29,137 bases of DNA from JBJFCE01 sp051888775 (GCA_051888775.1 JBJFCE010000099.1:1-29137), one strand, 5' to 3'; shown: positions 14,694 through 24,700, counted from the stretch's first letter. Numbers and translations are program-made. Notes: generated by a model from the sequence alone, not told the origin.

Positions 14694-16028
14694 ATGAAAG
14701 ATTTAACAAAGGGAAAGCCGATCAAACTGATCCTGCAGTTTGCGATACCGGTTATGCTCGGCAACATATTTCAGCTATTTTATTCGCTGGCGGATACAAG
14801 AATCGTCGGAAGCTGTCTGGGAGAAGAAGCACTTGCCGCAGTCGGTTCGACCAGCTCTTTAAATAGTATGATTGTCGGATTCTTACTCGGTCTGACGAAC
14901 GGATTTGCCATCATATCGGCAAGAAGCTTTGGTGCAAAGGATGAAAAGCATCTGAAAAGGGCGGTTGCTGCGACTTTTGAATTGGGAATCCTGACGTCTT
15001 TGGCACTTACCATAGTGAGTGTGTCATTCTTACCGCAGATACTGAAACTGTTAAATACTCCGGAGAATCTGATACCGCTTGCGGTCAGATATTTCCGGGT
15101 GATTTTACTTGGTATGACCGTTTCGATGTTATATAATGTCTGCTCCGGATTACTGCGGGCTATCGGTGATACGGTGACACCGCTGATCTTCCTGATCCTT
15201 TCCACGTTCTTAAATGTCGGCCTGAATTTGCTCTTGATCAAGGGATTCGGCATGGGCGTGGAAGGTGCGGCCTATGCAACGGTATTATCTCAGGGAATTG
15301 CATTTGTATCCTGTCTGATTTATCTGTGGAAGAAATACCCTATCCTGCATTTCGGAAAGGAGCAGCTAAAGCTGAGCGGGGAGCTGGTCAGGGAAATGTA
15401 TGCGACAGGTCTTTCCATGGGCTTTATGGGATGTCTTGTCAACATCGGCTCCGTAGCGCTGCAAAGTGCGATCAATACGTTTGGAGACAGTATTATTGTA
15501 GCACATACGGCAGCAAGAAAAATTTCCGAACTGTTTATGCTGCCGTTCTCGGTATTCGGTATTACAATGGCAACCTATTGCGGTCAGAATAAAGGCGCAG
15601 GAAGGATAGACCGTGTCAGAAAGGGCTTGCTTCAAAGTATCCTGTTGGTCTGGGTATGGTGCCTGTTTGTCATTCTGGCGGCGTATACGGTAGCGCCGTG
15701 GATGATCAGAATGGTGACGGCAACGGAAAATCAGGAGATCATTGATACGGCATCACGTTATTTGAGGATCAATACGCCGCTTTATTTTATCTGCACGGTG
15801 ATCTGCCTTGTGCGTAACGGCATGCAGGGAATCGGTGACAGTGTGACACCGATCGTATCAAGCTTTATCGAGCTGGTCGGTAAGGTGGTCGTGGCATTTT
15901 TACTGGCACCGCGCTTAGGGTATATGGCAATTATGATTTCCGAGCCGCTGACATGGATCTTTATGGTGATCCCTCTTCTCGTTATGATCCGAAAAGAATT
16001 GAAGACGGGAGGAAAGGCGAACGCATGA
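14694..16028 (+). CDS. MATE family multidrug/metabolite efflux transporter
   Basis: A 444-residue membrane antiporter with about 12 transmembrane helices. The N-terminus MKDLTKGKPIKLILQFAIPVMLG and the following LFYSLADTRIVGSCLGEEALAAVG are the characteristic first two helices of MATE proteins of the NorM/DinF side; the pseudo-repeat recurs in the second half (GITMATYCGQNKGAG). MATE proteins export drugs or cationic metabolites using Na+ or H+; the substrate cannot be read from sequence. RBS AGGGAG at 14682-14687. The stop codon overlaps the ylmH start (ATGA), so the two are translationally coupled. Confidence 0.93.
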   Translation: MKDLTKGKPIKLILQFAIPVMLGNIFQLFYSLADTRIVGSCLGEEALAAVGSTSSLNSMIVGFLLGLTNGFAIISARSFGAKDEKHLKRAVAATFELGILTSLALTIVSVSFLPQILKLLNTPENLIPLAVRYFRVILLGMTVSMLYNVCSGLLRAIGDTVTPLIFLILSTFLNVGLNLLLIKGFGMGVEGAAYATVLSQGIAFVSCLIYLWKKYPILHFGKEQLKLSGELVREMYATGLSMGFMGCLVNIGSVALQSAINTFGDSIIVAHTAARKISELFMLPFSVFGITMATYCGQNKGAGRIDRVRKGLLQSILLVWVWCLFVILAAYTVAPWMIRMVTATENQEIIDTASRYLRINTPLYFICTVICLVRNGMQGIGDSVTPIVSSFIELVGKVVVAFLLAPRLGYMAIMISEPLTWIFMVIPLLVMIRKELKTGGKANA

Positions 16029-16780
16029 CGGAAGAAGAAGTATTGCAAAAAAGACTGACGGAGCTTGCACAAAAATCATATCAGAACGGTATTTATACGT
16101 TTACCAATTTTTTGAGTCAGGCACAGCTTGAAATCTTCGGACAGATGAAGCAGGAGCTTTCTTATGCCGGTATCACGCTGTTTGGAGGCATGGAAGAGAC
16201 AGAGCGGCAGGTTGTGCGTTTCGGATCTCAGGAACAGCTCGGTTACGAAGAAGCATTTCCGATCGTGTGTCTGGTCATGGAACCGTTGATCTTGAAGTTT
16301 GCGGATGAGTTGACACATCGCGACTTTTTGGGTGCGTTGATGAATCTTGGCATAGAGCGGGAATTGTTGGGAGATATCATTGTCAGGGAACGGACAGGAT
16401 ATCTGTTCTGTCTGGAGAGGATTGCACCCTATATCATGGAGCAGCTGGACCAGGTACGTCATACTCACGTCCGGGTATATGAGGCGAAGGAGCTTCCGGA
16501 TTCGATCCACCCGGTGTTAAAGGAGCAGACGATCGTGGTGAATTCCGAACGTCTGGATGCGGTGATTGCAAAGCTCTATCATTTATCAAGAAGTCAGAGC
16601 CTTACTCTGTTTCGGGAGAAAAAGATCTTTGTGAACGGCAGACAATGTGAGAATAACAGCTATGTCTGCAAGGAGCAGGACAGCGTGTCTGTCAGGGGAT
16701 ACGGAAAATTCCTGTTTGCACAGATTCTGGGGACGACCGGAAAAGGGCGTCTGAGCATCCGGATTATGCAGTATGTGTGA
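16025..16780 (+). CDS. ylmH: YlmH-family S4 RNA-binding protein
   Basis: A 251-residue RNA-binding protein. The N-terminal two thirds match the YlmH family (FTNFLSQAQLEIF, then FPIVCLVMEPLILKFADELTHRDFLGALMNLGIERELLGDI), and residues about 172-232 form the S4 domain (ERLDAVIAKLYHLSRSQS ... KKIFVNGRQCENNSYVCKEQD). In Bacillus, ylmH sits in the ftsZ/divIVA region and the protein binds the large ribosomal subunit, with a role in rescue of stalled 50S-peptidyl-tRNA; here it lies instead directly behind a MATE transporter with an ATGA overlap. The longer frame starting at 15953 is inside the MATE gene, so I use 16025. Confidence 0.88.
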   Translation: MTEEEVLQKRLTELAQKSYQNGIYTFTNFLSQAQLEIFGQMKQELSYAGITLFGGMEETERQVVRFGSQEQLGYEEAFPIVCLVMEPLILKFADELTHRDFLGALMNLGIERELLGDIIVRERTGYLFCLERIAPYIMEQLDQVRHTHVRVYEAKELPDSIHPVLKEQTIVVNSERLDAVIAKLYHLSRSQSLTLFREKKIFVNGRQCENNSYVCKEQDSVSVRGYGKFLFAQILGTTGKGRLSIRIMQYV

Positions 16781-16867
16781 GGCAAATGACGCGTGCGGAA
16801 CAGTCGGATGAACAGTTGAATGAACAGAGCAGCCGGAAGGTTCAGAGATAAAGAGAGGAAGTAAAAC

Positions 16868-17089
16868 ATGGCAGAAATGAAAAATTTTAAGGAGCGCTAT
16901 CTTGCAGGAGAGGTATCCTTTGAAGAAATTGATGATTACAGCTATGCGTGGGGCATGGGAGACGATGAGAGAACGCTTGCACAGTATCTTGGGTTAAACA
17001 GTGAGGAGGAAGATGCATGGATCAGCATCGGTGAGGATGCGTTAAAGGAACTGTTGGATCAGCAAAGATCACATGGGAGCTGCTTATGA
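16868..17089 (+). CDS. Small unknown protein translationally coupled to sbcD
   Basis: A 73-residue, strongly acidic, cytoplasmic protein (MAEMKNFKERYLAGEVSFEE ... DDERTLAQYLGLNSEEEDAWISIGEDALKEL). I do not recognise a named domain; the short helices with YLGLNSEEEDAWI look like a small helical or HTH-like fold. RBS AGAGGAAG lies at about 16854-16861. Its stop overlaps the sbcD start in an ATGA junction, and sbcD in turn overlaps sbcC, so its expression is tied to the SbcCD nuclease. It could be a regulator or cofactor of that complex, which is inference from position only. Confidence 0.75.
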   Translation: MAEMKNFKERYLAGEVSFEEIDDYSYAWGMGDDERTLAQYLGLNSEEEDAWISIGEDALKELLDQQRSHGSCL

Positions 17090-18321
17090 GAATATTGCAT
17101 ACAGCGGACTGGCATCTTGGAAAAACACTGGAGGGACAGTCCAGATTAGAAGAACAGGGGCTTTTTTTACGGGATTTTGTGCGTATGGCAGAGGATGAGC
17201 GGGCAGATGTGATTGTCATTGCAGGCGATATTTATGATTCGGTCAATCCTCCGGCAAAGGCAGAAATGCTGTTTTATGATACACTGAAAAAATTATCTCC
17301 CAAAGGGGAACGTCTGATCATCGTTATTGCCGGTAATCATGATAATCCGGAGCGTCTGGTCGCGGCGGGACCGCTTGCGATGGAGCACGGAATCATCATG
17401 GCAGGACTCCCCGGTACCGTGATCCGCGTAGGAAAGTACGGAAAACATCGGATTACGGAAAGCGGAGCGGGCTATTTTAAAGCCGAAGTGGCATGTGCGG
17501 ACGGCGTGAAGGAACGTCTGGTCTGCACCATGGTACCGTATCCGAGTGAAAAACGGCTAGCTGAGGTCCTTTATGAAGAGCAGGAGGACGAAAAGAAGGA
17601 TGCCGAAGATTACGCTGTCAGGATGGACCGGATGTTTCGGATGTTAGAAGTGCATTTTGAAGAGCAGAGTGTGAATCTGATGTGTGCACATCTGTTTGCC
17701 ATGGGCAGCATCAGTGCCGGATCGGAGAGAAGCCTTTCCCTAGGAAACAGTTATCTGATCGACGGTGCGCTGTTCCCAAAGAAAGCGGATTATATTGCAC
17801 TCGGACATATCCATAAGCCGCAGAAGGTACCGCATACGGGCGGAAGGGCAAGATATGTGGGGGCACCGCTTCATTATCACAAAAACGAGGCAGCATATAA
17901 GAATGTATGCTTGTTGGCGGAGCTTCATCCGGGGCAGAAGCCGCAGATCACATCCATACCGGTTCCGGTATATAAACCGATTGAGATCTGGCGGTGCGAC
18001 GGAGTCGAGGATGCTTTGAAAAAGTGTGAAGCACATCATGAGGATGCCTCCTATGTGTATCTGGAGATCGAAACCGACCGCTATATCCGCGAGGATGAAA
18101 TGAAGGAAATGAAGCAGTGGAAGCAGGATATCATGGAGATCAAACCGATCCTGAAAAAAACGGATGCGAAAGAAAACGGATCAAAGGCGGTTGCGGAGCA
18201 GAGCATGGAAGAGTTATTCCGCAATTTTTACAGACAGGAAAAAGGAACGGAAGTTTCCGAGGAAACCCTGAAGTTGTTTTTGGAAATCGCAGGAGAGGAG
18301 CAGGAGCTTGAGGCCGATTGA
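17086..18321 (+). CDS. sbcD: SbcD (Mre11-like) exonuclease subunit
   Basis: SbcD is the Mn-dependent nuclease of the SbcCD complex, which cuts DNA hairpins and cleans double-strand ends. The 411 residues show all metallophosphoesterase motifs: ADWHLGK (7-13), IAGDIYDS, GNHDNPERL, the histidine in MCAHLFAMGS, and LGHIHKPQ. The C-terminal cap region (about 280-411) is the SbcD-type domain that contacts SbcC. The start overlaps the preceding small gene by 4 nt, and the end overlaps sbcC by 14 nt. This nuclease is relevant to the long palindromes in the window, since SbcCD attacks such hairpins during replication. Confidence 0.95.
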   Translation: MRILHTADWHLGKTLEGQSRLEEQGLFLRDFVRMAEDERADVIVIAGDIYDSVNPPAKAEMLFYDTLKKLSPKGERLIIVIAGNHDNPERLVAAGPLAMEHGIIMAGLPGTVIRVGKYGKHRITESGAGYFKAEVACADGVKERLVCTMVPYPSEKRLAEVLYEEQEDEKKDAEDYAVRMDRMFRMLEVHFEEQSVNLMCAHLFAMGSISAGSERSLSLGNSYLIDGALFPKKADYIALGHIHKPQKVPHTGGRARYVGAPLHYHKNEAAYKNVCLLAELHPGQKPQITSIPVPVYKPIEIWRCDGVEDALKKCEAHHEDASYVYLEIETDRYIREDEMKEMKQWKQDIMEIKPILKKTDAKENGSKAVAEQSMEELFRNFYRQEKGTEVSEETLKLFLEIAGEEQELEAD

Positions 18322-20965
18322 ACTGACAATCAAAGGAATCAATAGTTACAGCGAAGAACAGACCATAGATTTTCGGGAGTTGACGAAGGAAGGGATCTTT
18401 GGGATCTTCGGACCGACCGGGAGCGGCAAGTCTACGATTCTGGACGGAATTACGCTTGCCTTATATGGGGAGCTTGCGCGCAAATCCAAGAACTTTATCC
18501 ATGTGGGAAGTGACAGTGCATCGGTCAGCTTTACTTTTTCCATTACCGAAAAGGAGACAAAGGTATACCGGGTATTTCGGACTTTTAAAGTAAAAAAAGA
18601 GAACGGCTACAGTGTGGCGGCAAAGGCAAGGCTGTGTGAGCTTGTAACGGGCGTGGAAGACGGAGAACAGGATGCGCAGGATGAGACGGAGGATGTCTGC
18701 CGGGAAGTGGTATTGGAAGACTCTATTTCCGGAGTGAAGGATCGTATTCAGAAGATCGTCGGTCTGGAATTTGATGATTTTACGCGGACGGTCGTACTGC
18801 CGCAGGGAAAGTTCAGCGAGTTTTTGAAACTGTCCGGAAGTGACAGAAATCAGATGCTGGAGCGTCTGTTCCACTTATATGATTACGGAATGGCATTGAT
18901 CGATAAGGTCAAGCGGAAAACGGAACAGAATGATCTGTTGTATCGTGTGTGTATCGGAAAACTGGCAGAGCATGCAGGAGAAAACGAGGAAGCATATCAG
19001 TCGATGCGGGAAACTCTTTTACGCATCAAGAAAGAGCAGGAAGAAAATCAGAAAAAGCAGCAGCTTTTTTTGCGTGATTTTGAGAAAAATAAAGCATTGT
19101 GGGAATTGCAAAAGGAACTGGACGAAAAATTGGAGGAATACCGGATTCTGGAGCAGGAAAAGGCGGATGCCAAAGAAACAAAGCTTCGTTTAGAGGCGGC
19201 AGAAAGAGCTGCGATCGTAAGACCCTTTTGGGAACAGAAGAAACGGGCACAGACAGAATTTCAGAAGACCAATGAGCACTGCATCCGGTATGCGGGAGAA
19301 CTGGAGCAGGAAAGGGAAAAACTGAAAGAATTGGAACAGTCTGCAGCCGCTGTCACAGAGCAAAAGTCAGCAGTAGAAAACGGCTATCAGGAGAAGCTGC
19401 GGAAATTGGAACGTGCCTGTGAACTGGAGCAGCAGCACAAGGAACAGTCAAAAAGGCTGGAAACACTGCGCATAGAGCTCGAAAAGCAGTTAAAAACGGG
19501 AGAGAGCATCGACCGGGATGCACAGGAGCAGGAGATATTTTTGCAGGAGCAGAAAGCTCTTTTGGCAGAGACGGAACGGGCATACTATGCGCATATGGAA
19601 GAAACGGTCAGAATGCATTTACATGAGCAGATGGAGCAGGAGGGAGTCTGCCCGATTTGCGGAAATGTATATCATGGGGAAAAATCCGGAGAAGAGGANN
19701 NNNNNNNNNNNNNNNNNNNNNNNNNNNNNNNNNNNNNNNNNNNNNNNNNNNNNNNNNNNNNNNNNNNNNNNNNNNNNNNNNNNNNNNNNNNNNNNNNNGT
19801 CAGACAGAGCCAGCTTGAGGTCAGAACCGACATCGCAGCCAAACAAGGAACGTTTCATTCTTTGGAGCAGACCTGTGAAGAACAGAAAAATGAGTTATGT
19901 AAACTGATGGCGGAATGCGGAATCAAAGAAAATCCACAGCAATACAAAAAAGAGCTGGTGGCCGATTATCAGAATGTCTGTGTTTTGTATGAAAAGAGCA
20001 GGCGGGAGCTTGAAACGAAAAAAGCGCAGCTGACCGAGCTGGAGATCCGTAATGCACGTGAGCTTGCGAGAAAAGAGGAACAGGAAAAGACACTGCGGGA
20101 TGCAAAAGAAGTTCTCGACCGGAAAATGGCAGAGCAAAAATTTGATGATCAGGAGCAAATAGAGCAGAGTATCTGGGAACCGGAACAAATAGAGCGGACA
20201 AGAGCGCAGCTGCAAAGCTGTGAAGAGCGCTATGGAAGAGTACTTCATGAGGTAGAGCTTCTGAAAGCAAAAACGGGAGATCAGAGACTGGATGAAAGAG
20301 CGTATGAAGAGATGCTTCAGACAAAGGATGAACTGGAAGAAAAACTGACATCCGGTGCGGAACAGATCGCAGTCTATACGGAACGGTTAAAGCAATTACA
20401 GGAATCCCTTGTGATCGTAAAGCAGTTAGAGGAGGAAAAGAAAGCACTGGAGCATAAAAAAGCAATTCTTTCCGAGCTCATGACACTTTTTAAAGGCAAG
20501 AAATTTGTGGAATATGTGGCAAGAGAGCGGTTAAACTATGTAGCAGGTGAGGCTTCCGAGACGCTGTTGGAAATTACCGGCGGCGTATTCGGACTGGAAT
20601 TACGGGAAAGTGGTGAATTTGTCATCAGAGACTATAAAAACGGGGGCATTGCCAGAAATGTCAACAGCCTTTCCGGTGGTGAATTGTTTCTTGTATCACT
20701 GTCTCTGGCGCTGGCATTGTCCACACAGATCCAGCTAAAAGGAACCGCGCCGCTTGAATTTTTCTTTCTGGATGAAGGTTTCGGAACACTGGATGATAAT
20801 CTGCTTGACACCGTAATGGATTCCCTGGACACCCTGCACCATGACCGCAGAAAGATCGGTATCATCAGCCACGTAGATGCCATCAAAGAACGCGTTCCGG
20901 TCAAACTGATCGTCACGCCTGCCAAAGCCGGAGAAGGCGGAAGCAGGATAGAGATTATGCGGTAG
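18308..20965 (+). CDS. sbcC: SbcC (Rad50-like) ATPase subunit, interrupted by an assembly gap
   Basis: SbcC is the SMC-like ATPase of SbcCD. Visible parts: Walker A GPTGSGKST (35-43), Q-loop region LPQGKFSEFLK (164-174), a coiled-coil arm to the zinc hook CPIC (about 447-450), a returning coiled-coil, the ABC signature LSGGE (788-792) and Walker B FFFLDEGFGTLDD (Asp822, Glu823). The start is TTG at 18308, overlapping sbcD by 14 nt, with an AGGAG-rich site just upstream; no closer ATG fits the conserved MRPIELTIKGINS beginning. A 100-N gap lies just after the hook. The frame on both sides is consistent, and the two coiled-coil arms (about 256 and 275 residues, gap included) are nearly equal, so the gene is probably intact. 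Confidence 0.93.
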   Translation: MRPIELTIKGINSYSEEQTIDFRELTKEGIFGIFGPTGSGKSTILDGITLALYGELARKSKNFIHVGSDSASVSFTFSITEKETKVYRVFRTFKVKKENGYSVAAKARLCELVTGVEDGEQDAQDETEDVCREVVLEDSISGVKDRIQKIVGLEFDDFTRTVVLPQGKFSEFLKLSGSDRNQMLERLFHLYDYGMALIDKVKRKTEQNDLLYRVCIGKLAEHAGENEEAYQSMRETLLRIKKEQEENQKKQQLFLRDFEKNKALWELQKELDEKLEEYRILEQEKADAKETKLRLEAAERAAIVRPFWEQKKRAQTEFQKTNEHCIRYAGELEQEREKLKELEQSAAAVTEQKSAVENGYQEKLRKLERACELEQQHKEQSKRLETLRIELEKQLKTGESIDRDAQEQEIFLQEQKALLAETERAYYAHMEETVRMHLHEQMEQEGVCPICGNVYHGEKSGEEXXXXXXXXXXXXXXXXXXXXXXXXXXXXXXXXXXVRQSQLEVRTDIAAKQGTFHSLEQTCEEQKNELCKLMAECGIKENPQQYKKELVADYQNVCVLYEKSRRELETKKAQLTELEIRNARELARKEEQEKTLRDAKEVLDRKMAEQKFDDQEQIEQSIWEPEQIERTRAQLQSCEERYGRVLHEVELLKAKTGDQRLDERAYEEMLQTKDELEEKLTSGAEQIAVYTERLKQLQESLVIVKQLEEEKKALEHKKAILSELMTLFKGKKFVEYVARERLNYVAGEASETLLEITGGVFGLELRESGEFVIRDYKNGGIARNVNSLSGGELFLVSLSLALALSTQIQLKGTAPLEFFFLDEGFGTLDDNLLDTVMDSLDTLHHDRRKIGIISHVDAIKERVPVKLIVTPAKAGEGGSRIEIMR
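19699..19798. other. Assembly gap (100 N) inside sbcC
   Basis: Exactly 100 N, likely a placeholder. The reading frame before and after the gap is the sbcC frame if the missing length is 1 mod 3. Unlike the other gap, there is no visible repeat on its flanks to explain it. Confidence 0.95.
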
Positions 20966-21021
20966 ATGTTATGTTTCCGATCGTTTCCGGCAGAATGGAA
21001 CTGCTTGCTTGGATTTTTCCA

Positions 21022-21242
21022 AAGAATTCTGTCATGCTTTAGGCTGAAGTGACCGTCGGGTCTCGCTCATGGAATGCTGCTTGGTTCTGCGGTCCTTGAA
21101 AAACGCCGGCACTTGGCGAGGTTCTTTCGAGCCTAGTGTCCGCTGCGCTTTTTCACGGAGCGAGAGCGTGCCGCAGAACCAAGCAGCATTCCATGAGCGG
21201 GACCCGACGGTCGCTTCCGGTTTAACCCATGACAGAATTCTT
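21022..21242. repeat. Long palindromic intergenic element B (221 bp)
   Basis: The arms 21022-21092 and 21171-21242 are reverse complements over about 72 bases with few differences (best part: gctcatggaatgctgcttgg and its complement). The interior is also palindromic: tccttgaaaaacgc pairs with gcgctttttcacgga, and ggcacttggc with gcctagtgtcc at the tip. It fills most of the 373-bp gene-free interval between sbcC and the gene at 21339. The interior agcgagagcgtgcc (from about 21159) is nearly the same as agcgaaagcgtgcc in element A, suggesting related elements. There is no T-run, so termination is not its obvious role. Confidence 0.85.
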
Positions 21243-21338
21243 CGCAGAACCGATATTCCTTCTTGAAATTTTGACCTAAAAGAGTTACAGTATCGTTAGG
21301 GCTTTTTTAGAACGGCAAACAAATCATAGAGGTGAATT

Positions 21339-21632
21339 ATGAAACAGATGACGTATGCTAACGTGAAAGTACATAATGAAATTGCGTTATGTTCCGTAAC
21401 AAACCGTGAAGTAAAAGAAAAAATAGAAAAAGAATTTCTGAAGAATCGGATTTCGTATTGTGAGAAATGGGAGGAGCCGGGATTTCTGAGGCGTCTTCTC
21501 GGGAGCCGTCCGGAATGTACGATCTGTATCAATGAGATGCAGAAAGAAAAGGCAGAGGAGGTTTTCCATTCGCTAAACCTTGGGGATAAGGTAGAGATGA
21601 TCGGGAAACCCGTAGAGAAAACTTATTTTTAG
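21339..21632 (+). CDS. Small unknown protein, possibly DUF2007-like
   Basis: A 97-residue soluble, basic-then-acidic protein without a signal peptide. The pattern of an N-terminal strand, a helix (REVKEKIEKEFLKNRI), a strand with ISYCEKWEE, then CTICINEMQKEKAEEVFHSL resembles small alpha-beta folds such as DUF2007 (PII-like), where a strand is followed by a helix ending in EEA; this is only a resemblance. The CTIC pair could bind a metal. RBS AGAGGTG at 21328-21334 and a terminator at 21641-21684 make it a single gene unit between a palindromic element and addB. Function is unknown. Confidence 0.7.
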   Translation: MKQMTYANVKVHNEIALCSVTNREVKEKIEKEFLKNRISYCEKWEEPGFLRRLLGSRPECTICINEMQKEKAEEVFHSLNLGDKVEMIGKPVEKTYF

Positions 21633-21640
21633 GAAACAGG

Positions 21641-21684
21641 GCAGCCATCAGACCGGCACACGGTTTGGGACTGCTTTTCTTTTT
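21641..21684 (+). terminator. Probable intrinsic terminator upstream of addB
   Basis: An imperfect hairpin with GCAG (21641-21644) pairing with CTGC (21671-21674) and inner gaccg/cggtt pairing, followed by TTTT-C-TTTTT (21675-21684). Confidence 0.55.
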
Positions 21685-21759
21685 GATAAAAATCATATAC
21701 AATGAAGAAAAAGAATGATCGGTAGGAACTGATCGGGAAAAAACCGCGGAGAGGTACGG

Positions 21760-24700
21760 ATGGGACTGAAATTTTACTTTGGAGGCTCGGGAGCCGGAAA
21801 AAGCACAAGAATCTATCAGGATATTATAAAATGGTCGGTGAAAGAACCGCAGAGAAAATTTGTGGTATTGGTACCGGATCAGTTTACCATGCAGACACAG
21901 AAGGAACTGGTATGTCTGCATCCGGACTGCGGTATCATGAATATCGACGTGCTCAGTTTTGGGCGTTTGACGCACCGGATTCTGGAGGAGGTCGGCGGAG
22001 AGAATATTCCTGTGCTGGATGATACCGGAAAAAATCTGGTGCTGCGCAAGGTTGCGGCGATGCAAAAGGAGCAGATGCCTGTGATCGGTGCGAATCTGAA
22101 CCGGACCGGTTATATTCATGAAGTCAAATCCGTGATTTCGGAATTTATGCAGTACGGAATCTCACCAAAACAGGTGGGCGAAATGGCAGAGCAGTCTGAA
22201 AAGCGCGGTGTGCTGTGCGCAAAACTGAAAGATCTGCAGCTGCTGTATCAAAGCTTCCTTGATTATATCCAAGAGAAATTTATCACATCCGAGGAATCTC
22301 TGGATCTGTTGTGCCGTTCTTTGTCAAAATCGAAATGGATCAAGGATAGCGTCGTTGTATTTGACGGTTTTACGGGATTTACACCGGTACAGAACCGTGT
22401 CATTCGGGAATTGATAATGTTATGTAAACAAGTGTGCGTTACTGTGATTGTTGATCCGGCAGAAGATCCATATCAACTGGACGGAGAACAGCGACTCTTT
22501 CATTTGAGTAAAAAAACAGTAAACTCTTTATGTAAACTTTGCGATCAGGCAGGTGTACAAAGGGAGACGGATGTATTTTTGCCGTCGGCGCCGGTATTCC
22601 GGTATCGTGAGAAGCCCTGTTTTGATTATCTGGAGCAGAATCTGTTCCGGTACGGGAGAACCCCTTATGAGGCTTTGCCGGATCGGATTTCCTTATACAA
22701 GCTGGAAAATCCGGAGAGCGAGGTTCGGTTCGTCTGTCACAGAATCCGAGAGCTGGTCCGTACAGCGGGGATACAGTACCGTGATGTTGCGGTTGTGACT
22801 GGGGATCTGAACCGATATGCGGATCTGTTGCGGGATGAATTTTCCGAATATGGGATTCCATGCTTTATTGATCAGACAACCGGGATCTTATTGAATCCTT
22901 TTGTAGAGTATATCAAAAGCGCCGTTCAGGTGCTGTTAAAGCAGTATTCCTATGAAGCGGTGTTCCACTATTTGCGAAGCGGTATGACCGGAATCTCCAT
23001 GGAGGAAGCGGACAGACTGGAGAATTATGTGCGTGCGCTCGGTATCCGGGGAAAAAAGCAGTATGATTGTCTGTTTACCAAGCATACGGAGGAAACCGGA
23101 GGAGACGGAGAGAAGTTGCAGGCTTTAAATGATATCAGGGAGCGTTTTGTTGCTTCCCTTGCGGTATTGCATCAACCGGCACAGACGATGGCGGAGCGTG
23201 TAAATCTTCTGTATGATTTTATCGTGCAGGCAGGAATTGAGGATAAACTGCAACAGTATGAAAAGCAGTTTGCAAAAGCAGGGGATACGGTTCGGGAAAA
23301 GGAGTATGCACAGATTTACCGGCTGGTCATGCAGCTTTTGGAGCAGATGATCGGTTTGCTCGGAGATGAAAAGCTGTCATGGAAGGAGTTCTATGAGATT
23401 CTGGAGGCCGGGCTTTCCGAGATGAAAGCGGGTGCGATTCCGCAGAATGTGGACCGGGTCGTGTGCGGCGATATCGAAAGAACGAGACTGAGTGAGGTGA
23501 AGGTGCTGTTTTTCATCGGTGTGAATGACGGTATCATACCGGCGAGCGGTACAGGCGGCGGCATGATCTCGGATCTGGACAGAGAGTTTCTGCATCAGGC
23601 AGATTGGGAGCTGGCACCGACCCCGAGACAGAAGATGTATACGCAAAGACTGTATCTGTATATGAACCTGACCAAGCCGACGGAGCATTTATATATGACC
23701 TATGCGGCGGTCGGAAGCGACGGCAAGTCGGTTAAGCCGGCTTATTTGATCCAGACGATGCAGAAGATGTATCCGAAGCTGTCTGTGTTACATGAAATGA
23801 ATACAAAAGAGCTTGCCTATGCCCAGTCCGGACAGGATGCAGTCAGGATCTTTGTTCCGATGCTTCGGGATTATGCTGCAGGACTCTATGATACGCAGGA
23901 GGAAAAGGAGCAGCAGGTATTTTTGCTGTATCATATGTTTCAGGAGGATGAGCAGAATCGAAAGCTTGCAGATACGCTGCTTCGGACGGCTTTTTACAGC
24001 TATCGGAACACACCGCTCGGGAAAGCGATAGCCGAGGCATTATACGGTACGCTCATAACGAATTCGGTCAGCCGGATGGAATGCTTTGCGGCATGCCAGT
24101 ACAGGCACTTCATGGAATATGGGCTGCAGTTAAAGGAACGGGAAGAATTTGAGATCACAAGCCGGGATATGGGAACATTGTATCACGAGCTTTTGAGCCG
24201 CTTTTCGGAAGGACTTACGGCGCAAGGGCTGTCATGGAAGGATTTTACAAAAGAGCAGGGAGAAGCAATTCTGGAGGAAGCGATCCAAAGCTATGCGGCG
24301 GAATATGAAAAGAGTATCTTATATAGTTCTGCCCGTAACGAATACACGATCCATATGCTCAGGCAGGTGATGGGACGTACGATTGAGACGCTGCAGTATC
24401 AGCTGAAAAAGGGTGTCTTTTCTCCAAAAGGATTTGAACTAAGCTTCCAGACGCTGGAAGATCTCGGAAGCGTGAACTTCCAATTGTCCGGTGAAGAACG
24501 TGTACGGCTGAAGGGAAGGATCGACCGGTTGGATCTTTGTGAGGATGCCGATCATGTGTATGTGAAAGTGATCGATTACAAATCGGGAAAGAAGGATTTT
24601 GACCTGATCTCGGTATATCACGGTCTGACATTACAGCTTGTGTTGTATATGAATGTTGCGCTGGAACGGGAAGCCAAGCTTCATCCGGACAAAAAGATCG

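Noticed and set aside
21069..21266. 65-residue open frame inside element B
   Set aside because: It runs through both palindrome arms, has no RBS and no recognisable protein features.
13898..21294. Shared gacctaaaaga near 13902 and 21274, each upstream of a small gene
   Set aside because: An 11-base match between two places is expected by chance many times in 29 kb; the flanks are only weakly similar, so no shared operator is claimed.
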